This document shows, piece by piece, positions 33,361 to 45,160 of a stretch of 64,000 bases of DNA (the first letter of the stretch is position 1; every line of letters starts with the position of its first letter). The stretch spans positions 8,336,995 to 8,400,994 of the forward strand of contig CM055905.1 of the NCBI GenBank assembly GCA_029582155.1. The letters run 5' to 3'. A program made the position numbers and the translations under genes. The stretch is from Panopea generosa. Lineage: Eukaryota; Mollusca; Bivalvia; Adapedonta; Hiatellidae. A model generated the notes under the pieces. The model saw only the letters and a program-made list of their open reading frames with translations, was not told where the DNA came from and did no database searches.

Positions 33361-33745
33361 ATCGTTTGTCAATGTGTGTCCGTACTAGATGATGATATCT
33401 CTACCCGTATGAAGACAGTCGTTTGTCAATGTGTGACTTTATTAGATGATATCTCTACCCGTATGAAGACACATTTGTCGGTGTGTGTCCGTACTTAGAT
33501 GATGATATCTCTACCTGTATGAAGACAGTCGTTTGTCAATGTGTGACTTTATTAGATGATATCTCTACCCGTATGAAGACACGTTTGTCAGTGTGTGTCC
33601 GTACTAGATGATGATATCTCTACCCATATGAAGACAGTCGTTTGTCAATGTGAGTCCATACTAGATGATATCTCTACCCGTATGAAGATAAGCGTTTGTC
33701 AATGTGCGTCTATACTAGACGATGATATCTCTACCCGTAACACAG
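33361..33745. repeat. Dimeric tandem repeat, 57/53-bp units
   Basis: Seven units start near 33361, 33418, 33471, 33528, 33581, 33637 and 33691 (spacing 57, 53, 57, 53, 56, 54). All carry CGTTTGTCAATGTGTG-like starts and TCTCTACCCGTATGAAGACA ends. Odd units have GTCCGTACTAGATGATGATA; even units have ACTTTATTAGATGATA, so the array is a roughly 110-bp higher-order repeat. Confidence 0.85.
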
Positions 33746-33969
33746 TATCACGAGCCATTTTACTTCAAACCTCAATATCTTCAAGATCATTTTGCGTGAC
33801 CGAAACATTTTGAACTTTTTAGATGACATATAATTTACATTTTATGTACAATGAATCGGTTGCCTGTAAATAATGAACGAATAATTTGCCAAACAGGTAA
33901 ATACAGAACAAATCTGCACGTATAATAACTGAAGTTACAAAACTAATACCTATCAATAGCCGAGTTCTG
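33746..33969. other. Short spacer before LINE fragment
   Basis: No feature supported. Confidence 0.4.
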
Positions 33970-34565
33970 AAGTAGGATGGGAAAGTCTTAAAACGCGTCG
34001 AACTAAACACAAATTCGCTCTTTTTTATAAAATGATCAACGGAATGGTGCCACCATATCTATGTTCATTGGTTCCTCCTCTTACAAATGCAAATTCCACG
34101 TACAACCTCAGAAATAAAAACAATATGCAAATTCCTACTTCAAGTACAGCTCTGTACTAAAATCCCTTAATTACTTCCATTGTCCGTGACTAGAACATTC
34201 TCCCACTTGAAAGTAACGAGCCAAAAGAACCTAATTTGTTTACATAGGTATTAGGAAATGCCAATTATTGCATGTCCTCCTCCGAACGAGTTGTAGTGCA
34301 CTTAAGCAACATTTATTTCTTAAACACATTGAAAACTTTCCCTCTGTGTGCATGTGGACAAATAGAAAGCACAGCTCACTTCTTTAAAAATTGTCACCTT
34401 TACCAGCATCCACGCATACTACTCCTGACATCTGTCAGTGAATTATGTAGAGTTTCTTTAAATATACTTCTTTTTTGGTGAACCGCAACTGTCTAATGAC
34501 AAAAATGTTAAAATACTTAAAGCAGTTCGCAAATATACGTTATCGACTAATCGTTTTTCCTGAAC
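33970..34565 (+). pseudogene. LINE ORF2 C-terminal fragment, broken
   Basis: This is the 3' end of a CR1/jockey-type reverse transcriptase on the plus strand. It reads WESLKTRRTKHKFALFYKMI, then NGMVPPYL and YNLRNKNN, the same block order as KKLILFYKIHNNTVPDYL...YRLRN in the minus-strand LINE at 13300. Stops follow in frame at ALY* and IVRD*N (a Trp position). The frame then shifts into FPLCACGQIESTAHFFKNCH, the Cys/His block, and KAVRKY...RF near the C-terminus. Everything upstream of the thumb is missing. A poly-TTA tail near 34665 may mark the element's 3' end. Confidence 0.8.
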
Positions 34566-35109
34566 ATGTAAGTCTGAAGAACTAACAAAGGCTATTTCTA
34601 TTCACGTGGTGAGGTCAGCCCGTCTCCCAATTTCGTCAATGCTGCTAAGAACTTGTCCAAAAATGTTTATTATTATTATGTGAATTCACATAAATTATAC
34701 ATTTCTTTAATCATTTTAATTAATTTTCTTTGTTTTCTTATTACTCGCTTTATTTTCTAAGTTTCTTAAATATATCAGAATCAATCATTCGAAAAGTATG
34801 TTAAAACATTTGTATTAAATGATTTTGAACTATGTTATATTCGTAATACCAAGGGCATAAATCAAAGTGTTAATAATCTGCCAAATCTGTTCTCAATATA
34901 GGTCATGGAGAAGATCTCTGTTCTAATCCATTTATGAAGTATGTTCGTGAGGGGGTAATACAATAACGGCTTAAGCTTTGTTCTATTATTCGAGCAGAAA
35001 TATTAAACATCGATTGTTTCAATTTTTGACAGACGACTATCTCTACATTAATGCTGGATCATGAAATAGCCAAGTTAACTAGTGGAGTATCAATTTTGAC
35101 CAGCTTGGC
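34566..35109. other. LINE 3' tail and AT-rich spacer
   Basis: 34566-34680 is the likely LINE 3' UTR ending in TTATTATTATG; the rest shows no feature. Confidence 0.4.
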
Positions 35110-35660
35110 GATAAAATCGCTGTGACGGTCTGCAAACGTGTAACATCAAGTCTTGGAATATACCTTATGGTTTCTCTGGTTTCTTGTTCAATTAATGAAA
35201 CCGCTAGAAACTGAAACCACTAACACGATCGTGTATTTTATAAATTTCCATTATTGAGATAGATACTTCTCCTGTTCTGTATAAGTGTGAAATAAAACAC
35301 ATGGCATAACTCAATTGGAACACATATTGAAGGAAATATTTTTTTGACAAAATTTAGTTAATTTAAGATTTCTCGAGTTTTTAATTCCTGCTATCCAACC
35401 TGAAGAGGATGAAACTATTAACAATATCATATACATAGCATTTTAATAGTCCACAAAGTTTTATAATAACTCCTTTTCTATATATGAGTGAAATCTTTTT
35501 TTTAAGACCTAATACAAGATGTCTCTAGTTTTTTGTTCCTGTAAACCGAAACGCCTAGAGGATGGAACCATTAACACAATCGTATATATAATACATTTTC
35601 ATATTCCATATAATATTGTGATAAATTAGTCTCATGGCAATTACTGTTCTACACAGGAGT
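35110..35660. repeat. Degenerate ~185-bp tandem repeat, about 3 copies
   Basis: GAAACCACTAACACGATCGT (35213), GAAACTATTAACAATATCAT (35410) and GGAACCATTAACACAATCGT (35563) head similar segments, each preceded by a TCTCTGGTTTCTTGTTC / TCTAGTTTTTTGTTCCTG-like block. Confidence 0.55.
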
Positions 35661-35969
35661 GATAAAAATGCCACCTAGCTCATCAATCAAAATAGACTAA
35701 AGGAATTTCCCTTTTTTAAAATCACTGTTCAGGAACTTAAACATCATATGGATACAGATGCGTATTGAATTGTTGCTGTATTTTGTACATGTAGGAGGAT
35801 AGTCCGCCGATATTTTTTGTTTACGCCGTCTCGTTCTGATTTGACTACAGGAGGAGTGTCCGACGTACCCGTACACCATATTTGGCACACATCATTGGGT
35901 GAGGTTGTGCTATTAAGCACTCTAATGCGGCGAACACTTTTGTCACTACTTCTGTTTATATTTTGTACT

Positions 35970-36525
35970 ATTCATTGTATTGTATATTATGTACGTGCTC
36001 CATCTACGTGTCGTATCTGTACTGTCTTATAATGTGACCACGGGAAAAGAGCGAGGTTTGATAATTGTTTTGTATATTATATACGTGCTCCATCTACGTG
36101 TCGTATCTGTACTGTCTTATGATGTGACCTCGGGAAAAGAGCGAGGTTTGATAATTGTTTTGTATATTATGTACTTGCTCCATCTACGTGTCGTATCTGT
36201 AATGTCTTATGATGTGACCACGGGAAAAGAGCGAGGTTTGATAATTGTATTGTAAATTATGTACGTGCTCCATCTACGTGTCGTATCTGTACTGTCTTAT
36301 GATGTGACCACGGGATAAGAGCGAGGTTTGATAATTGTATTGTATAGTATGTACGTGCTCCATCGACGTGTTGTATCTGTACTGTCTTATGATGTGACCA
36401 CGGGAAAAGAGCGAGGTTTGATGATTGTATTGTATATTATGTACGTACTCCATCTACGTGTCGTATCTGTACTGTCTTATGATGTGACCACGGGAGAAAA
36501 GCGAGGTTTATGAATTGTATTGTTT
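35970..36525. repeat. 90-bp tandem repeat, about 6 copies
   Basis: The unit has an exact 90-bp period: ATAATTGT starts at 36061, 36151, 36241, 36331 (36421 and 36511 variants). Conserved parts are GCTCCATCTACGTGTCGTAT, CTGTACTGTCTTATGATGTG and ACCACGGGAAAAGAGCGAGG. As 90 is divisible by three, plus-strand frames stay open across units; I regard these as non-coding. Confidence 0.95.
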
Positions 36526-37064
36526 GAATTTATACATTGTGGTGACCATCTTGTTTGAATCCCACGTAAACTGTTGGACGTACATTGTCTTATTTTAGGA
36601 TATAATACATGTGATACCATTGCAAAATAATAAATGACAGGTGCAGTATATCCAGAAATGTTTTAACATACAAACATGGCTTTGTGCCTTCATACCGATA
36701 CGAATTTGCTATCGCATCTACATGGAATACAAATACGTTTTTGCATGAGAGTAAGCTACCGGGGATATTTTTACCAGCGCTGCCTTGTCTTGTTGTGTTA
36801 TGACGGGGCAAAAGCGAGGTGATACATCCTTTAACCTGGTCCCCAACGGTGTATTTTACCTATGTATTGTACGTACTTTTATTGTTCTATATATATTTGG
36901 TGGCGGTGCCCTTTGAATGTAACGTCTCCTGATGGTCATATATATTCCCATCTTCGCGTTTTATGGCGATGTTATGTTTCGATTACCTATTGCTGCGTCT
37001 AGCTTTCTCTTTTATATTTCCGTATTGGTTATATTTAAATACCATATTTTATATCACTATTTAT
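36526..37064. other. Non-coding stretch
   Basis: Contains a degraded echo of the 90-bp unit near 36785-36820 (TTATGACGGGGCAAAAGCGAGG core) but no gene. Confidence 0.4.
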
Positions 37065-37290
37065 TTTATGAATTAAGGCCAATTTTCAACACATTTCAGA
37101 TTCTATATGGTATATCCGGTTTTATTGGTGGAATAAGACATGAGAATGAATCTGAGTAGAGCCATCGCCCTTTCGCAAGTAACTGGCATTTTTTTCACAT
37201 AACATTTTTGGAGAGAGCGGGAACTACAACCTTAGCGGTGAAATGTCAGCGATCTTGAGAGGCGCCTTAGACCACTCAGCCGGAGGACCA
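37065..37290 (-). mobile_element. SINE family A (tRNA-Leu-derived), near full length
   Basis: The 3' side TTAAGGCCAATTTTCAACAC with ATTTCAGATTC, the body GAATCTGAGTAGAGCC and CGCAAGTAACTGGC, and the head complement CTTGAGAGGCGCCTTAGACC then ACTCAGCCGG match 24080-24285. Confidence 0.75.
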
Positions 37291-38340
37291 ATCTGTTTAG
37301 TAAACACCATCCTGGTTTAACTCTATGATGTAAATGTTATATTTTGGCACATTAATGTAAACCAAAACGGAAAATAAACGTTTGTTCGGAGTTACATGTA
37401 CCATATCAAGTTTTAAGATCTATATTATACTTTTGAGAAAGTAGTTTATATACTGAACGGAACAGCCAACACGTCACTTGTATGTTTCCAATATGTTCTT
37501 CAAAATATGGAGTAGCGCTAATAACAAAGTGTATATGGCATTACAAACAGTTATGTATTTATCAATTAGCTTAGATGTTCTTTCTTAGTCGGCTCCAAAT
37601 TTGAAGGAATTTCCTTTGATACTTTCTGAGAAAATACATAATAGCTGTTCCACTCAGTATATATACTGACTTCTTTTACTAAGCCATTTTCAAAGATAGA
37701 CTTTATTCTTGCAAAAGATACTTTACCAATAGTATTGATAAAACTTAAAACAATACTTTAACACGTTTAACTAGAGCAAATATATTTAAACAGAAAGACA
37801 CATGTATACAATGTGACAACTGCATCTTCTCCAAATATGCTGTTGAAGGCGCAACGCGGCGCGTTTTCAAGCTAATTAAATTCATTGATCGTATAAACAA
37901 ACATACCAATATATTAACACCTAGGGAGTGGATATTTATCCCTGTAACTCAAATATCTTAATCGCTGCTTACACATCTGTATTGCTTATTTACAGCTATT
38001 GCTTTATAGATCAGAAAACAACAATACGTATATAGAAAACGTTTCTCTTTACACGTCCATGACCTATTTTAAATGTTGTGGTTATCTTTCCTATCCGGCA
38101 ACATGTGCAAACTGTAAATTTATATCGGTTTGATTTTATTTATATTCTTGAACAGATGGGTACATATTTAAGATTTTGAAGAACTTGTTTAACATGTTTC
38201 TCAAAATACACATACTTAATGGCAGGTAGAAAGCAACATGTTTGTTTGGAAATGACAGGTGAAAATGAAGTTTCTCGATTAAAACTTTTTTCCAAACAGC
38301 CACTCGCCATGTTTACGATAACGCATATAAATGCTGTACG
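37291..38340. other. AT-rich stretch, no gene seen
   Basis: No supported exon or repeat. Confidence 0.45.
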
Positions 38341-39245
38341 ATTTTAACAAAGGGAATAACTTGTATATATCCAGACTATATTATATCTAGATGTATATCA
38401 ATGGCAATAAGGGAGGTAACTTATATATATCCAAACTATGTTATATCTAGATGTATATCGATTGCAATAAGGGAATAACTTGTATACATCCAAACTATAT
38501 TATATCTATATCGATGGCAATGCAAAATAACTTATATATATCCAAACTATATTATATCTTGATGTATATCGATTGCAATAAGGGAGGTTACTTATGTATA
38601 TCCAAACTATGTTATATCTACATGTATATCAATGACAATAAGGAAAGTAACTTATATATATCCAAACTATATTATATCTTGATGTATATCGATTGCAATA
38701 AGGGAGGTTACTTATATATATCCAAACTATGTTATATCTAAATGTATATCGATTGCAATAAGGGAATACTTTGTATACACCCAAACTATATTATATCTAT
38801 ATGTTTATCGATGGCAATAAGGGAGGTAACTTGTATATATCCAGACTATATTATATCTAGATGTATATCGATCGCAATAAGGGAATAACTTATATATATC
38901 GAGACTATATTATATCTAAATTTATATCGATGGCAATAAGGGAGGTAACTTATATATATCGAGACTATATTATATCTAGATGTATATCGATGGTAATAAG
39001 GGAGGTAACTTATATATATCCAGACTATATTATATCTACATGTATACCGATGGCAATAGAGAAAGTAACATATATATATATTTAAACTATATTATATCTA
39101 TATGTATACCGATGGCAATAAGGGAGGTAACTTGTATATATCCAGACAATAATATATCTAGATGTATATGGCAATAAGGGAGGTAACTTATATTATCCAG
39201 ACTATAGTATACATAGATGTATCGATGGCAATAAGGGAAGTAACT
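38341..39245. repeat. 60-bp AT-rich satellite-like array, about 15 copies
   Basis: Period is almost exactly 60 bp. Each unit has ATTATATCTAGATGTATATC, GATGGCAATAAGGGAGGTAA and CTTATATATATCCAGACTAT. Unit variants differ in GGGAATAACTTGTATACATC versus GGGAGGTAACTTATATATAT. Open frames inside follow the repeat and are not genes. Confidence 0.95.
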
Positions 39246-39269
39246 TTTAAGAGACTACTCTAGCGTTTT

Positions 39270-39400
39270 ATACATGTTTATTTTAGCTTGATTGCGACGA
39301 AAGCTCAGTTTATTTGAACCGCTCTCGAGCAGGATACCGGACCTTTAATCTCAGGCGTGAGTGGCCAAAACCCTAATCATTACACTACTGTCCCGCTATT
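39270..39400 (-). mobile_element. SINE family C, truncated copy
   Basis: TTTTAGCTTGATTGCGACGA, AAGCTCAG, GAACCGCTCTCGAG, then a tRNA-like head complement (AATCTCAGGCGTGAGTGGCC...CATTACACTACTGTCCCGC). It lacks the middle GTAGAACCAGTAC block present at 39630. Confidence 0.6.
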
Positions 39401-39629
39401 TCATATCTGTATCTTTGCAAATAAGGGAAGTAATATTTACAAAAGATAACCTTTATCAATGACACTAATTTGTCCTCGTACATAAGCCAGTATCTCCAAA
39501 ACGCAACAGTCGATAGAATTATGTAAGATATATCAGTATTAAAAATGAAAACTTTAGTATTTGGAAGACATAATTATGGGCTGTACTTAAAACATCTCAT
39601 AACATTGACGTGGGTAAATTTATATTAAT
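39401..39629. other. Spacer between two family C SINEs
   Basis: No feature supported. Confidence 0.4.
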
Positions 39630-39815
39630 TTATTTTAGCTCGATTGCGATGAAAGCTCGGAGCGTATATGAATCGCTCTCTTAAGTCCGCTTCCTGGATA
39701 GAACCAGTACTGAGTGTTGTCACACAGTTTATGAAAGGCATCGGGTCGAGCTCATAATCGAACCCACAACCTTTGGCGTTAGCGGCCAACACTCTATTTA
39801 TTAGATTAACGCCCC
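39630..39815 (-). mobile_element. SINE family C, fuller copy
   Basis: TTTTAGCTCGATTGCGATGA, AAGCTCGGAGCG, GAATCGCTCTCTTAAG, then TTCCTGGATAGAACCAGTAC, and a head with AATCGAACCCACAACC (B-box complement GGTTGTGGGTTCGATT). It is in the same orientation as 39270, 230 bp away. Confidence 0.7.
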
Positions 39816-41599
39816 CACCCCCCTGGATTGGTTTATTGAGTTAATACAAATGCGTTCACCTCATTTTATCCAACATATTTACAATATACTACTTTTTTGT
39901 TTAATCAGCTATTTTCATACGAAATTTTAGTTTGTTAATATCCGTGAAATTTCTTTTATACATTATAAATGTGTCTGTAACACATTAGGTTTTGGACATA
40001 AACGATAAGGCAGTACCATCATTACTGTAGTTTTAATTGCAATTCTTATTGATATCAGAAATAAAAAAAGAAGCGTTACGTAAAATAAGAAATAAGTATG
40101 AATAACCCAATTTAAACAAGAATTAGCAAACGCCACGAAGACAATGATATGCAATTTATGCTTTGACAACAGGCGCCTATTTCACTAACTTATTGACAGG
40201 TTCAGCTAACACAAGCATATTTGAAAAAGATAGAAACATAGATACAATGATCGCCTGTAACAAAATAGTTATGTTGTTGTGACCCAACTTAGTAGTGTCA
40301 GCTTGTACGTGTCTATTGGAACGATATAGGCTATATTTAGAGCATGTAGCGTAAGGTTGTTAAAACGTATCGATAGATCGATAGGAGTAACGTTTTTAAG
40401 ATCTTTTAACATATTCGTTTTTTGATTTAAGAATATATCATTTTGACGTTTAATTCATGAAAATTCATTAAGATTAAGAAAGCTAGAACAATAAAACGGG
40501 TTTATTATTTGTAAAACTAATTTACATTGAGCCTAATAGCGTAAACGACGATATATATTGAAACTTGTTAATATATAATTTGCTCAGAATTCACTAAAGT
40601 ATATGGAGTGTTTTACTATATATATCTGACTGTATTATAGATACTTGGTCCAGTCAAGCAAAGCATATCTTTACGGAATCGTTGTGACGAGAAGGATTGA
40701 GCATGTTACTGTCCCATTACATAACGACAGATAGGTATGTGAGTTTTATATTATGTTGTATATGGTTGAGTTATTTAAATGTCTGACAGATATATTTTGA
40801 CGTTATCGGATCTAAGTAAAGTTGTGTAAATTGTTCATATCCATTCCGACGAGAATGTCTGTAATATAATTTCACACCCGCGGTATTGAGAGTTGTTTTG
40901 TTAGAATATAGGCCGAGGAATCTGAGAATGTAGTTTGAGCTGTTGACGGACATACTTAAACAGTGTATCTCGCTTTTTTGCAAAGCAGGGACAAAATGAG
41001 TAATTGACACATAATGAACGTTAATATCATAGCATGAAAATCAAACATGGTTATCCAAGTATAATAGAAGGTGCCCGTGCTATAAAACTTGTTGATGTTT
41101 GCTTAATTCACCCATATAATTCATCCCTATAATGTGTTTCTCTTCTGAAACACTATAATGCTACACAGCACAAACGCACTTATTTATAGTTGCCTAAAAG
41201 CCATGCAATTATTCCTGACAAGTAACATTTTATTTTAAGTCGTTAACATTAAACTCTGATAAGTAAATGAAAGGTGATGTTTTGTTTGAAATTAACACAG
41301 CCTACACGGTCGTATAAGATTCGCTTAATTTAACAGGCAAAAACTTTTAACTCCTATAGCGCCATGTCTCGAACCTTTTAAATAAAAGCCTTCCAATGGT
41401 TCAATTAATTACACATGTGTCACATTATACATGAGGTTAGTCTCGGTAAAACTAACAATGGCAACATTATATTAGACAATGCCCGTATTTGTCTAATGAA
41501 ATTTAAATATTAGATCATTGCGACAAAATTAGAATTCAAACTATATTGTTTCTTGTCCAATAGTAAAATTATAAATGATTTGTTCCAATATTTAACGTC
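39816..41599. other. 1.8-kb non-coding stretch
   Basis: AT-rich. A 79-codon minus frame (40771-41010) contains no recognised domain and lacks a clear acceptor. Confidence 0.45.
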
Positions 41600-41852
41600 A
41601 CTTTTTTGCCATCGATGGTTAATAAACGATCAGCTAGTCTCACGTCTATTTTGACGAACAGTAGTCGATCATCATCTAAGAAACTGATAATTTCCCCACG
41701 TGAATTAGCGGTGAGACGCAATGCCCTATATCAGTCTAGTCAGGGACTATATCAGTCATAACGGGGACTGGCCGGCCGGGGATTCGAACTCACTATCCCT
41801 AGATTTATAGTCAGATGCCCTACCGACTGAATTAATCGGGTCCGTCTTTCAG
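41600..41852 (-). mobile_element. SINE family B, near full length
   Basis: The 3' end TTTGCCATCGATGG with TTAATAAACGATCAGC, a body with GTGAATTAGCGGTGAGACGC, and a head with GGGGATTCGAACTC and GGGTCCG. On the minus strand the head starts GGACCCGATTAATTCAGTCG with GTAGGGCATC (A-box). Confidence 0.75.
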
Positions 41853-42016
41853 TAAAGATAGTAACAACATGCCAGACCATTATCACATTAGTATGAAAAT
41901 GTTTATATATTAAACAACTTCATCAAAATCAGCACCATACACTTTGATTTATTCCTCAGGATTAATTTTAATTCTCGACAAATGAAAGCATGATGCTTTA
42001 AATCTAAACAGCTCAA
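41853..42016. other. Spacer
   Basis: No feature. Confidence 0.4.
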
Positions 42017-43125
42017 ATGTCATATAATAAAATAGCATATAGTTTTTTATCTGTATACGCTGATGTGTTAATGGCTAGCTGTGAAGCCGATCTACAAAGA
42101 ATGCTAAATACATTACATAGCTGGTGTACGAGGTGGCGTGTACTAATACATACAGACAAGTGCGCTCGCTGTAGACTACCAAGTCAAAACAGAAGTAACT
42201 TCATTCTTAAAACCGCTGATAATGTTCTAGAAACGGTTGAGAAACACCTGGGGATACTATTTCATGAGAAATTGGATTTTTCATATAACTGTGACGCTCT
42301 TGTCAGGCCCTTGAGAATATTATATCCACAATACATAGATTTAAAGAAATTGGATTTAAGTCGTATGGAAAACTATTTTATAATTGTGTTGCGCCTGTCC
42401 TTGGCTACGGGTCATCTATTTGGGGCCATAAATGGCACCGGTCCATTGATAATATCCGAGAATCGTGCCTCGAGATACTTTTTTAGGGTCAATCGAGTTG
42501 TTCCTAATTCCCGTTGTAATCAGTGGTTACAATGTTTATAAAGAAAATGGAAATATATTCTACGATTTCGGAAAAAGAATAATAAACTGCGATGAAAGTG
42601 CACATTCAACTTTGATTATTTGTGATAATAGCTGGTCAAGTGGTGTTCAATATATAATGCAGAAATTCGGTTTGATTTAACCATTTTCTAAATAAACCTC
42701 CCGTTAAACTTTCATCATTAAATGCTATTGTACGAGAATATAACTGTACAATCTGGACACCAAATATTAGAAATTTCCCCCAAAATGAAGGTCTGATATT
42801 CTGTTCATAAAACACTTTTGTTACTGAAGAGTATGTCCAAAATGACACTTTACAAGAGTGAACGTTCTACTTTAGCCAAATTTCGCTGCGCCGTACTTAC
42901 CTCTTAGGGCTCACAGATATGTTGGCGTGAACCCAAATCAGACTGATACAAGTTGACTGAAAACGCATCAGATTTTTATGTTACTGTTTCTTCCATGATT
43001 ATATAAGAAATAATATATTTAGTGTGACTATAAGTAACATAGCTTATTTAACACTTAATTATACAGAGCAATTTAAGCATTTCATACTTAGTGATCGAAA
43101 GAAAGTAGCCAAGTTTTTAAACTAA
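42017..43125 (+). pseudogene. Second LINE type: ORF2 reverse transcriptase C-terminal half, broken
   Basis: The first 174 codons are open. They contain a decayed catalytic box (VYADV, where YADD is expected), CEADLQRMLNTLHSWCTRWR, NVLETVEKHLGILFHEKLDF and a thumb-like region. Shortly after 42420 the frame shifts: IWGHKWHRSID is readable in another frame. After further breaks RSTLAKFRC, RYVGVNPNQ and FLCYCFFHDYIRNN...LNYTEQFKHF...DRKKVAKFLN are visible to about 43125. These correspond to the C-terminal Cys/His reverse-transcriptase-associated domain. At least three frame changes and several stops make it inactive. Its sequence is clearly a different lineage from the LINEs at 12.3 and 34 kb. 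Confidence 0.8.
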
Positions 43126-44679
43126 AACATTCCAAAAAAGAACAAACTCATAATTACATTCATTTATTCAGTGTTATTTGTTAAAAAGACAAACACAACA
43201 AACATTTATATATATAAACCCAAAATGCTATTTTGAAACTACGACATTCTATATTTAGATGGAACCTACCATATTAGACATTACAGCAAATGTATCTGTT
43301 ACATAAATTATGCAATACAATAGATTCAATGCGTTATATGTGTTACCTGTATTGGACAAGTCTTACAATAAATAAAACGATGCAGTTTCCACAATAGCAT
43401 ATAACCATTTTGTATATCTATATGTATTTTATATCACCATAACTGTTTATATCATGAAATATGATACTCTTTATTGACGATAGTGACTCGTAAGCCCAAT
43501 GGGGTTGGATGCCTCATTCATATTCATTGTTTATATGTTTTTTATTGTTTTGTTAATGCACATGTCACTGTAAAAAAACAACTTACATATAATTTAATCA
43601 TTTAATTAAAATAATCACCAATTAAATACTAATGTTTACTTAAACATTGCCTATGAATGCCCCTTTATATATAATTCGCCTAATGATAAAGAAATGAGTA
43701 TCTATTCTACGTGAAAGAGCAAGTCTGTCAGGTGATGTTTATGTATTAAATTAGTCCCTCACAATAAAGCTAATTAAATACTCAGATTGTCTAGAATTGT
43801 CACGAAAGATATTTCGTTTCACACTCGATGACAAAATGATGAGTTTAATGTTTGCATCGGTAAACTGTATCCTGTACTTCCGTACTGCTCGGTGATTTAT
43901 TAATTCTGGTTCCCAGGAATCGTTACACATAGTGTTGCTTCATAATGAAATTATACCAGCTAAAAGCGGTTCAAGGAGACGCGAGTGGTGGCGTTTGATA
44001 TTTCATTACCACTCGATACAACACTGAGTCTGCCATTTTCATTTCCTGGTTGTGTTTTTATACTTGTCAAAAGATTATTCGGCTAGTCTGTTACGGAAAC
44101 GGACCCTCGGATGCTCCTGATGGGAAGATTAATTCGAGTGACGTCTCTTATATCCGAGTCGTAAGCCGCCGCTAGATATATATTTAACCATGTTGTTTAC
44201 AGAACTGAACGAATGTTCAATAATTATATACTTATTTATCAAGACGAAAAAGAAATAGAAGAAACACGTCCAACAGGGAACAAATGACAGTCATAATAAT
44301 AACAAAAGAACACACGTGACACGATATGTTCTTTAGAACATTACTTTTTGTTGGTATAAGGTTACATATGACATAACATTTTTGTCTGACGTGAGCAGAG
44401 AATTATTCATCTTATTTTTTTTTGAAGTCCTCCAAGTTGTTCACGATAGTCGAAGAACATGACGATATTTGCAAATCAAAGAAATGGTGCCAAACTGACA
44501 GGCATATATTACTCATCTCTTAAAATTAATGGATAATGTAAAAACATTTTAGCATGTGTCGCGGTACAGCAGTGTAATTGTAATATAGTGCATTTTCTGA
44601 TTTAAAAATATTTTAGAGATATGACAATGTCATTTCAGTATGCAAGTTATCAGCATATTTTCAATTCTAAAGCTATAGG
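43126..44679. other. Non-coding stretch
   Basis: 43960-44170 is locally GC-richer and may be an unrecognised old repeat; no exon is supported. Confidence 0.4.
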
Positions 44680-44860
44680 ACTCACATCACTATTATATTC
44701 CTTGAGTATCTGAAGGAGGTAGACATATAATTTAAATTCTCTTTTCTTCATTTTCCAGGGCTTTGTATTGCAGTGGTTCATTTTTTCCTACCAGTGTTAA
44801 ATGGTTAACATTGAAGCAATTACCACTGAACATTTTATTTTGAAGCAATTCTGTGTTATT
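44680..44860 (-). repeat. Dispersed repeat R1, copy 3 (inverted)
   Basis: Reverse complement of R1: CACTATTATATTCCTTGAGT, TTGTATTGCAGTGGTTCATT, GTTAAATGGTTAAC and ATTACCACTGAA match 1885 to 1690 in order. Confidence 0.6.
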
Positions 44861-44884
44861 TCAGAATTGTTGGTTCTAACTGCA

Positions 44885-45160
44885 AAGTTGGCGAATAGTT
44901 AGCATATTATTACTGTGAAAATTGATAGTTATCACAAAACCACTGAATGTAAAAAAATACCTGGTCAAGGTATGCTTTCTTCCCTTTAATAATTGCATAT
45001 CTTAAACAAATAAAGTGTGGACATAAATCATGTTACAATGTAGTCCTATTGGAAATGTTATTGTGGTGTGAGACGTATAGACTCTTTTACCAGCTAACCT
45101 AATGCAAATGGTATAATAAAACTGCACGATTTTACTTTTGATCTTCTTTTTTTATGCCCA
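44885..45160 (+). repeat. Repeat R4, copy 1
   Basis: ACCTGGTCAAGGTATG, ATGTTACAATGTAGTCCTA, TTGGAAATG and GTGGTGTGAGACGTATA, then TTTTACCAGCTA, recur in the same order at 46940-47180. Confidence 0.6.

Noticed and set aside
33361..33745. CRISPR-like direct repeats
   Set aside because: Tandem units without unique spacers; dimeric minisatellite.
35980..36513. Plus-strand frames over the 90-bp array (MYVLHLRVVSVLSYD repeats)
   Set aside because: Repeat-driven frame; no splice sites, domain or non-repeat flank. Kept only as a repeat finding.
38451..39177. Open frames over the 60-bp array
   Set aside because: Low-complexity translation of the array in several frames.
40771..41010. 79-codon minus-strand frame with fairly protein-like composition
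   Set aside because: No clear acceptor, no recognised domain; could be chance.
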